The translations under genes and the position numbers were made by a program. This document shows positions 56,959 to 64,000 of a stretch of DNA of 64,000 bases, one piece after another. The stretch covers positions 124,001 to 188,000 of the forward strand of contig ML978168.1 in the NCBI GenBank assembly GCA_010015745.1, given 5' to 3'. Position 1 is the first letter of the stretch. Every line of letters begins with the position of its first letter. The stretch comes from Setomelanomma holmii. Its lineage: Eukaryota > Ascomycota > Dothideomycetes > Pleosporales > Phaeosphaeriaceae. The notes under the pieces are model-generated. The model was given only the letters and a program-made list of their open reading frames with translations, was not told the DNA's origin and made no database searches.

Positions 56959-57673
56959 GTTCGCTACAAGTGCTTCGCGCTGGACTTAGCGGTGAAGTGG
57001 CGTCCATGGCCTTTTGAAGTTGCGTTCGGCTTTTGCGCTGCAGTAAAGTAGATTAAATGTGCCTTGCGCTTCACCGGTCCAATATAGATGCAGGGCTATT
57101 TAAAGCTCGCGAAATTTGCAGTCTTGCGCTGGATTTGTTCGCGGAGGGTCGAAGATCAATATAGGGGCCCGGCTGGGCAGGCTAAAGTGCGTGTCTCCGG
57201 GTTTAGAGCGTGAGCAATATGAGCCCTGCGTTCGCGAGCTTAGCTTAGTCCGCGCCAAATCGAAACTTCGCGGACGTCGGTGTAGGTACGCTTTCTTGTT
57301 ATGCACCCTCGAATGTTACCTCCTCGAAATCTGGACCCTGGGTGTGGGACAAGATTGCATAAGCCGGGACTAGGCCGTCGCCGGCTAGATCTCGAGTCAA
57401 CTGGATGAGCCGTCTTCTTTAACCTCTAGAAGTCGCATACTGCTACGTGGGCGCGCCGAATCCTGGGATATGAAAGAGGAGGAGGAAGGCGGGGCGCCTG
57501 GGCTGAGCTGCAAGTGCTGGCTAGCGGCGGTTGAATCACGCTAGGAACTCGCAAGCTCGGGCCAACCATTACTTTCGATTGAAGATTCACTTGAGCGCGT
57601 CGAACCATCAGCAAACCTTTTCTGCGTGTCGCGTTTCTGTCTTTCTCCTTCTTTCACGCCTGGAGCTTACATA
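56959..57673. other. Divergent intergenic, secreted protein / CTNNBL1
   Basis: A 715-bp gap containing two opposed promoters. No further gene seen. Confidence 0.45.
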
Positions 57674-59497
57674 ATGACGAGTATCGATGACCTGTTCAAA
57701 GGCGCCAACGGCGCAAAGAAGCGCAAATTCGAAAACCCACGCGAGGCAGACCCAACACAAGCCTATAAGTCCGTCAAATTGAGCATAAACAGCGACGTCA
57801 AGCAGGCGGCAACCGTAGAGGACGAGGATGACGAGGATGAAGCAGGCCCCGCACTACCACCAGACTTCGACGAGAACGAGCCAGGCGACGATGATGAAGG
57901 ACGCTTCTTTGGCGGAGGGCTGGACGAGGACGCAAAGGATGCCATGGACTATCTCGAAGCACAGGACGGAGAGGAAGCGATCGTGGACGAGAAATACGAT
58001 GCTGCGTGGCTGCGCAGAACGTGTCTGAACTTCGAGAAGAAATTCAACAAGAATGCCTCGTTGCGCGCAAAGTACGAGGACGACCCAACCAAGTTCATGG
58101 ACTCAGAAGGCGATCTGGATGAGGCAATCAAGAGCTTCAGCACACTTTCAGAGCACCCGGAGCTATACGACGACTTTGCGAAGAACACGGCGGCTGCGAA
58201 GCTGGTCGAACTGCTCGCACACGAAAACTCGGATATCGCCATTGCGGCCATTGAGATGATTTCGGAGCTCACCGATGAGGACGTGGCAGGAGAGCAGGAG
58301 CAGTGGGATGCTCTGGTTGCGGCCTTCTCTGAAGCAGACCTGCTCAGCTTGCTCATCTCGAACTTCTCACGTTTCGACGAGACCGATTCAGCCGACGCAT
58401 CTGGCGTCTACCACTCCCTGAGCGTCATCGAGAACCTCCTCTCGCAGCCGGCGAACACAGACATGATAGGCAAACAAAGTAAACTACTCAAATGGCTGCT
58501 GGATCGAATACAAAAGCCCGAGAAGCCCACGACACAGAACAAACAGTACGCGTCCGAGATCCTCTCTATCCTCACACAATCCTCGCGACCGAATCGAAGT
58601 CGAATAGCCGAAGCGGACGGCGTCGACGCTCTTCTCAGAAGCCTTGCGCCGTACCGAAGAGACGATCCTGAGAAGGACAGCGACGAGGAGGAATATATGG
58701 AGAACTTGTTCAATTGTCTCTCGTCAATAGTAGAAGAGCCGATAGGGAAGGCAGAGTTCCTAGACGCCGAAGGTGTAGAGCTGTGTCTTCTCTTCGTAAG
58801 AGACGGCAAGACTAGCAAGAGCAGAGCACTGAAGGTGCTTGACCATGCATGTGGCTACGCCGAGGACACACCAGCGGAGCCCATACAAACAAATGGCAAT
58901 GCCTCGAAAGGCAAGGCGGAAGAGACTGCACCTAATAGTGCCATGGTCGTATGCGATAAGCTCGTCGAGTCGCGTGGCCTGAAACCCCTCTTCAGCACTT
59001 TCATGAAAACCAAGAAGCACGACCCCGAACAAACCGAACACATACTCGGCATATTCGCCTCTCTTCTGCGCTCACTGCCTGGGATCTCAGACTCGCGCTT
59101 CCGACTGCTCGCCAAATTCCTCGAGAAGGACTACGAAAAGATCACGAAACTCATCACATTACGACGTGACTACGCAACTCGAGTCGCAGCGTTCGACGCG
59201 AAGCTGAAAGATCGCAAACGCGGACTCTCGAAGGAGGAACAAGACGAGCTTGAACTCGAGAACATTCCCACACGGCTGAGCGAGGGCCTGTATTGTCTCG
59301 AGCGCATTGATGCTATACTGGCATGGCTTGTGGCAGAAGATGACGGCGCGAAAATAGCAATAGTCAGGGCACTGGGCGAGCGAGATGAGAGCCTTGCGGA
59401 CGTGAAGAGGACTTTGCAAGCGCAACTCAATGGAAATCTGGAGGTTGAGCCTGCCGAAAGAGATATGTTGGAGACTCTGGTCAGCTTCTTAGGTTGA
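57674..59497 (+). CDS. Beta-catenin-like protein 1 (CTNNBL1), spliceosome-associated
   Basis: A single exon of 607 residues from the ATG of MTSIDDLFKGANGAKKRKFE; the open frame extends 48 bp upstream with an alternative start, but this ATG matches the family start. CTNNBL1 is an armadillo/HEAT-repeat protein that binds the Prp19-CDC5L complex in the nucleus. It has an N-terminal nuclear-localisation-like KKRK, an acidic segment (about 50-90), then the family-typical run DAAWLRRTCLNFEKKFNKNA and repeats of paired helices to the end. Typical blocks include IVEEPIGKAEFL, RGLKPLFSTFMK and RLSEGLYCLERIDAILAWL. Length and order agree with metazoan CTNNBL1 (about 560). Confidence 0.93.
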   Translation: MTSIDDLFKGANGAKKRKFENPREADPTQAYKSVKLSINSDVKQAATVEDEDDEDEAGPALPPDFDENEPGDDDEGRFFGGGLDEDAKDAMDYLEAQDGEEAIVDEKYDAAWLRRTCLNFEKKFNKNASLRAKYEDDPTKFMDSEGDLDEAIKSFSTLSEHPELYDDFAKNTAAAKLVELLAHENSDIAIAAIEMISELTDEDVAGEQEQWDALVAAFSEADLLSLLISNFSRFDETDSADASGVYHSLSVIENLLSQPANTDMIGKQSKLLKWLLDRIQKPEKPTTQNKQYASEILSILTQSSRPNRSRIAEADGVDALLRSLAPYRRDDPEKDSDEEEYMENLFNCLSSIVEEPIGKAEFLDAEGVELCLLFVRDGKTSKSRALKVLDHACGYAEDTPAEPIQTNGNASKGKAEETAPNSAMVVCDKLVESRGLKPLFSTFMKTKKHDPEQTEHILGIFASLLRSLPGISDSRFRLLAKFLEKDYEKITKLITLRRDYATRVAAFDAKLKDRKRGLSKEEQDELELENIPTRLSEGLYCLERIDAILAWLVAEDDGAKIAIVRALGERDESLADVKRTLQAQLNGNLEVEPAERDMLETLVSFLG

Positions 59498-59839
59498 AGC
59501 AACAAAGCACATAGCCCTCACGTCGACCATTTGACGGACATTAGTGATTATGATCAGATGTCATGTTACCCTCTTAGACCTCAGAGATCGCGCCATGTAC
59601 CTTGACGTCAGTATTTGTTTGTTGTTAGCTCTTTCCTTCCTGTCCAGCACGTGCCAAGGCCATGGCCCTCACTTCATCGTTGTTTGGACCCACCCCTCCC
59701 CGTGCTACCCACAAGCAGTTCCAACAACTTCAAAGTGTTGACATCTCCCACCTCACCACCTCGCCACTTTCGCGCTACACCTCTACGCGTCGGGCGGCTA
59801 CACGGGCTGATTGTCGTCACGCCCATATTACCCGCTACC
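59498..59839. other. Intergenic, CTNNBL1 to 2EXR protein
   Basis: A 342-bp gap, with a CT/CACC-rich run just upstream of the next ATG. No gene seen. Confidence 0.45.
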
Positions 59840-60741
59840 ATGCCTCTCGAAACTGTCACCGAGAGCGCAAGCCAGGAGATACCTCCCTCAATCCCCGATC
59901 ATTCGTCTATCCAGACTGAGCCCTTCCGCTTCCTCGATCTACCGTATGAATTGCGCTGCGCCATATACGAGTACTTCGTGGTCGTCGGGAAGGTCTTCTA
60001 TTCACCAGATATGCACCGTCATGACGCCGACAAGCGCTTCAGAGACTTTGCCTCGTATGAGCCACAAGAATTACAACTGCTGCGGGTCTGCAAGCAATTA
60101 CATGACGAAGTCGAAAAGCTATACCTCTCCAAGAACATGTTTGTTCTACCACCATATTTCGAGCCGTGCGGACCCTTCATTGCACAAACGTATACTACTG
60201 AGAGTGGCCATTCTCGGCATCCAAACAAGTGGGTTTCTCCTCTGTCGCTGCGACTTACCTGAAGCGCGTGAGCATTGCCTTCGACTGTCTTGCAGGCGCT
60301 CGTGGTCTAAATCATTGGTTTTGGGAAAACCAGGAAATCTACACCCCAAACACCACCTTCGACAAGATGACTGCCCGGCAGCGTCTAGATTTTGCCTACC
60401 AGGAATCGTCTCGTTGCCTCAGGGGTAGGTGGCGAAGACTAAGGGAGTGTCTCGTCGGGTTCCTTGAGGTTGAGCAAGCGTCTGTTCAACTCGAAATCGA
60501 TCTCACGGACGCATACTGTCCAATCGGATGCTGTCGCGTGGTTGATCAGGCCTCTTACCTGATCTTCGAAATGGATCCATGTGCCATCAACCTCCTCGGA
60601 GTTCGAAACGGAGCAGAGCGGGAGGTCAGCATGCAGTCACTTGTGGACTCATACCGCAGCCTAGGCTTTGATGATGAGCCTCAGTCCAGCGAATTGACCA
60701 AGGAGCAGATCAGAAAGAGGCACAACATCAAGTTCGAGTGA
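59840..60741 (+). pseudogene. 2EXR/F-box-like protein with apparent frameshift
   Basis: The N-terminal part (from MPLETVTESASQEI) has FRFLDLPYELRCAIYEYFVV, the hallmark of fungal 2EXR/F-box-like proteins, and LLRVCKQLHDEVEKLYLSKN. Near 60225-60232 the frame shifts: the ATG frame closes at 60260-60262, while the adjacent frame continues with VSIAFDCLAGARGLNHWFW through FEMDPCAINLL to a stop at 60739-60741. No GT-AG intron of normal size repairs this. So it is either a true one- or two-base lesion, an assembly error, or an unusually short or non-canonical intron. These proteins usually have unknown roles, perhaps as ubiquitin-ligase adaptors. Confidence 0.65.
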
Positions 60742-61182
60742 GGAGGACGATCCGGCGAGCGAGCAGGACGGAGTGTCGGCACATATGACGGGGGCATGGT
60801 CGATTGACTTTGTGTCTTCGAGGAGTATGACGCTCACCCACCAGAGAATCGCACGTGAGGGAAGCCGTTACCACAGGGCATGATTTATCCCTGTATATCT
60901 CAACCGCATATCTACCTAGTAGCTCCGAGTGGGCACAGAGGCAGACTGCTTACGCTCGATAATCCGGAATACGTTTTGTGACTGGTTATGGTTCGGGACA
61001 GGGAGTATTGTGAGCCATGCGGAGGCCTCAATTTTGTGGACGAGAATGCAACGATCCATTTGTGGAATCTCATATTCGCAAGTGAAAATATTATGGACTT
61101 CGGCGCACGTGCGAGCGATGTCATGCTATGGAGCTCATATCTCCAAGTCTTTCTCACTCTACTTCCTCATTCCCAACTCCTT
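60742..61182. other. Convergent intergenic, 2EXR protein / GH43
   Basis: A 441-bp gap between two 3' ends. No gene seen. Confidence 0.5.
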
Positions 61183-62804
61183 CTACTCCTCCGGCGGATG
61201 CACCACAATCCGATCAATATCCGCCCCCTTATACGTCTGGTTGTTAAACAATCCCCCAATACTAATCGTATTCATCCCCTTCTCTAAATCCAACAACAAC
61301 GGCGTACTCAACACAATTCCCTTATGCGTATCCCTTTGGTACAACGTACTCAGCTCCTCCGTCCTGTTGTTCACAACCACACTCGCAATCCGGCGCAGCT
61401 GCCACGTCCCGCCGAACCGATCGGGCGTCCCGCCAGGCTGATCGCCGAACCCCATGTCGTCCGTGTTCTGGTAGTAGAAGGATACCCACTGGGGTTTTCC
61501 GGACCCGGGGATGTTGTGGAATGTTACTTTGCTGTCGTTGCCATAAATGCCGGTCGTGATGACTTGTTGGCTGCCGAAGGCGGCTTCTTGGTGATATGCG
61601 TCTCCCGAGGTGGTGGCGTTGCGCGAGTAGTATGTGGTGCCTTTAATGGGGGTTACTTCGCCGGTTTTGACGTTCAGGTCGTAGATGTCGTGCCAGTCTA
61701 GGGAGAGGAATTTCTTGCGCTCGTCGATGGAGAGAGGGAGCCAAATGTAGCGCGATTCCCAGAGCGAGATGGAGTCCCATTGGTCGCCGAGGTAGAGGTA
61801 AGTCGTCCTCTTGGTGCCGTTGATGCGCAGCGAGAAGCCGGATTGAGAATTGTAGGTGCGGGTGTTCAGAAGAGAAATGATGAAGGGCTGCGGAGGTGGA
61901 GATACGAAGTCAGTGTATATCTCATATTCAGTTCGTATATGGACCATTTACCTGGGACCAGGGACCCGCGAGGTTGTCCGCGCGGAAGGCTACGACGTCT
62001 GGAATGTGTTAGAAGTGTTGTACGTAAGGTGAATTCGAGACTCACTGTTTGGTCTATAGCCAGTTTTGTGGCTCATGAGTGCCCAGTAGCTCTGGTCGGT
62101 CTGAACAATGGTCGGTGCTTCGAGATCGTACTTGTCGAAGCGATGAACAATTTTCTCGAGAGCAGTCACGTTCTCGTTGTATGACGTGAGATATACATCG
62201 CGGCCTTCTCGGCGGTCGCCATTCGAGTAAAGAGCGTACGATCGGCCGTCTTTGTAGTCGGTGAACAGACCGAAGTCTTGAGACAAATTGCCCAACGGCG
62301 CTGTTGCGTCCACGAAGCTATATGGCCCCGTGATGTTGTCGGCTTGTGCAAAGCCCTGCAACAGCCAGCCATAAGTGCTGTTATCTGCGTGCCACCACAT
62401 CTGATATAATTTAGTAAGGCTGGCGTGGGCGAAGGTATGCATTGACTTACGTGGTACTTACCAGTACCTTCGCTGTACACCACTTTTGGTCTTTGAATGA
62501 TGTGGTGTGTATCGATGTACGGATGTCCTGGTACAGGCTTCAATGCCAGGCCTCGAGGTTCCCATGTCCCAAGATCATCAGAGCTGTACACAGACACGCC
62601 GCCACCCTCGACTTGCCCTTCGATCTTGTATTCTCCGAACCAGAAGAACTTGCCGGTGTCTTTTTCGATGGTCACACCACCAGCATGTGCGTTGACGAGA
62701 TCGCCCTTTGTGTCTCTCCATCGAGCACCCGGAACGATCCATTTTGCGTTCGACAGACCCGCTGCTGCCAAAACCAGCTGGCATGATGTTTTGCTGAACC
62801 CCAT
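61183..62804 (-). CDS. Secreted glycoside hydrolase family 43 (galactanase-like) with C-terminal module
   Basis: Exons are 62804-62451, 62400-62046, 61998-61952 and 61887-61183 (introns of 50, 47 and 64 bp), giving 486 residues. A short hydrophobic signal (MGFSKTSCQLVLAAAGLSNA) leads into RDTKGDLVNAHAGGVTIEKD and FFWFGEYKIEG, the start of the five-bladed propeller in the GH43_24 type; characterised members release galactose from beta-1,3-galactan (arabinogalactan protein backbone). ERP-like acidic/basic residues follow in IQRPKVVYSEGTGKYH, DFGLFTDYKDGRSYALYS and DLEAPTIVQTDQSYWALMS. The last 130 residues (GSQQVITTGIYGNDSKVTFH to DIDRIVVHPPEE) look like a beta-sandwich carbohydrate-binding module of the CBM35 type. 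A plant or algal wall polysaccharide substrate is inferred. Confidence 0.88.
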
Positions 62805-63746
62805 TACGTCAATTGAGGGACAGAACCTGCGATGCGTGAAGACATCGCATCATATTTGACGTATGTTATATATTGCATCCACACATGGGTGTCTAGCTCA
62901 GCCCAGCCGGTTCCGGGGTTCATTCGCCCGAATCCCCAGGAACAGGCGCCCAGGAGATCTGTGTGCGGGGCTCCAGATTACTTGAACGGGGAATCATCGT
63001 CATCTTAAGCGCACGTTTCTCCAGGTCTCTGGGCAACGCCAAACCGTTTGTTTGCATGGTCGATGCAGGTGTCGGAAAATCCAAGAATTGCAACAGTGTG
63101 CCAAAGCTGAGGGGCCGCGGCAACGGTCTTGCAATGGCGCGAGCACTACTGCATGGAGAAGGGGTTCCGGAAATGTTCCAGTCCTGTATTTTGGGTGACG
63201 AAAACCAAGCAAATGGTCGGTGTAGGCTGATGGAGGAGGAGTTGCAGGACGATGCGGGAGGGATTGATCTTGATCATGTAATTAGCGCCGAATTCACTGA
63301 ATGCCAAGCTTTCCATGAAGTCCAAACGTTGGAATTTCACTCCTGCCATTCCACTCTCATTCGCTTCATGGCAAAGAAGACAGCAGCCAATGCGCCCGCC
63401 TCTTGACCTCTCTCGAAGACATTGTCAAGCAAGTGCAGTGGCTGATGGCTCGTTCCGGAACCAAACTCCTGGGTTGCTCGTGCGTTGGGATCATTTCTAA
63501 TTCAAATGTGCAGCAGGTCTGCATACTCGTGCATTGAGAATTTAACGTACATTGCATCTCTAGATTGGATGACAAAAAAGCGCAGAATCTAGCCTATATC
63601 CCGCCTAAACTCACAGCGCATACATTACGCAAGAATTTAAGCTGGGCAAAGCATCACTTAAATGTCTCCTATCATACGCGATTGATGCAAAACAACGACA
63701 ACGCATCTTACTCGCCACAATATATGCTGAGCCCATCGATCTGGAG
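62805..63746. other. Intergenic upstream of GH43
   Basis: A 942-bp gap. It holds the GH43 promoter (about 62805-63000). Short frames on both strands (for example 62963-63406 plus, 63146-63349 minus) have no domains and overlap each other, so I do not call them. Confidence 0.45.
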
Positions 63747-64000
63747 TCAGTTCCACGCAGTCTTTCCAGCCCTAGTGAGCTTCTTCGTTCGCTTACCCTT
63801 TTGTCCTTTCATCACCATTGCCAGCTCCTTCTCCGCGGCCTCTTTCTTCGCTGCCTCGTCCGACATCGTGCGTGCAATAGCTCGAGTCTTGGCTGCTTTC
63901 TGTTTCTTCGTCTTTTTCTTCTCTCTCTTTCGTAATTGTGGTACCATCGAGCCCATTGCGTCCTGGAGCTCTTCTTCCTCGTTTGTCTTGCTCTTCCTCT
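63747..64000 (-). CDS. Lysine-rich protein, 3' end only
   Basis: An open frame runs from the right window edge to a stop at 63747-63749. About 84 residues are visible. It is highly basic (RKREKKKTKKQKAAKTRAIAR), then Ala/Glu/Lys helical (SDEAAKKEAAEKELAMVMKG), ending KLTRAGKTAWN. Such tails are common in nucleolar and ribosome-assembly proteins, but I cannot name the family. The 5' part is outside the window. Confidence 0.65.
   Translation of the reverse strand, partial: RKSKTNEEEELQDAMGSMVPQLRKREKKKTKKQKAAKTRAIARTMSDEAAKKEAAEKELAMVMKGQKGKRTKKLTRAGKTAWN

Noticed and set aside
62963..63406. 147-residue plus-strand frame upstream of GH43
   Set aside because: It overlaps opposing frames, has no domain and sits in a likely promoter region.
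1..64000. CRISPR arrays, bacterial operons, ribosome-binding sites, integrated prophage
   Set aside because: Intron-bearing fungal genes throughout; no repeat-spacer arrays or phage genes were seen.

Overview
The window is nuclear DNA from a filamentous ascomycete (Pezizomycotina; a dothideomycete-like fungus is my guess). The evidence is GT-AG introns of about 46-70 bp in most genes, a white-collar-2 photoreceptor partner, HET-domain loci, a Clr5-domain protein, a 2EXR/F-box-like protein, and eukaryotic housekeeping genes (RAD50, ROK1, CTNNBL1, ATP synthase subunit g). No bacterial-type operons, tRNA, rRNA or CRISPR arrays were seen.

Layout. 1-1.2 kb: a broken HET gene on the minus strand, interrupted by a 162-bp hAT-type MITE with an 8-bp target duplication. 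1.8-3.4 kb: an aquaporin. 4.6-8.9 kb: a divergent pair of an ACS-family MFS permease and an acetamidase-type amidase, sharing a promoter with tandem GATA sites. 9.3-12.8 kb: an MFS protein with a very long cytosolic N-terminus. 13.2-16.8 kb: ATP synthase subunit g and the DEAD-box helicase ROK1. 16.8-31.2 kb: about 13 kb with no recognisable gene, except a single processive family-2 glycosyltransferase (24.75-26.3 kb). 31.2-36.2 kb: a Clr5-domain protein divergent from an L-rhamnose dehydrogenase, which is followed by an L-rhamnono-lactonase; these are two consecutive steps of the fungal non-phosphorylated L-rhamnose pathway. 36.4-42.3 kb: RAD50 and WC-2, head to head. 42.8-45.7 kb: an acidic hypothetical protein and a single-pass membrane protein.

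45.8-51.7 kb: a divergent pair of an NCS1 permease and a hydantoinase/oxoprolinase-DUF917 protein. Both are broken, and together they look like a lost hydantoin/ureide-type uptake and hydrolysis unit. 51.7-57 kb: a membrane protein, a small two-helix protein, a second decayed HET locus and a small secreted cysteine-containing protein. 57.7-64 kb: CTNNBL1, a frameshifted 2EXR protein, a GH43 galactanase-like enzyme, and the 3' end of a lysine-rich protein cut by the window edge.

The main themes are intact housekeeping genes arranged divergently, small catabolic gene pairs (amide, L-rhamnose, hydantoin-like), and several dead accessory genes. Four nonsense codons in three of the dead genes are consistent with C-to-T change at CpA (RIP-like). 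All splice joins were worked out by eye from reading frame, splice consensus and family resemblance; none is confirmed by transcripts.
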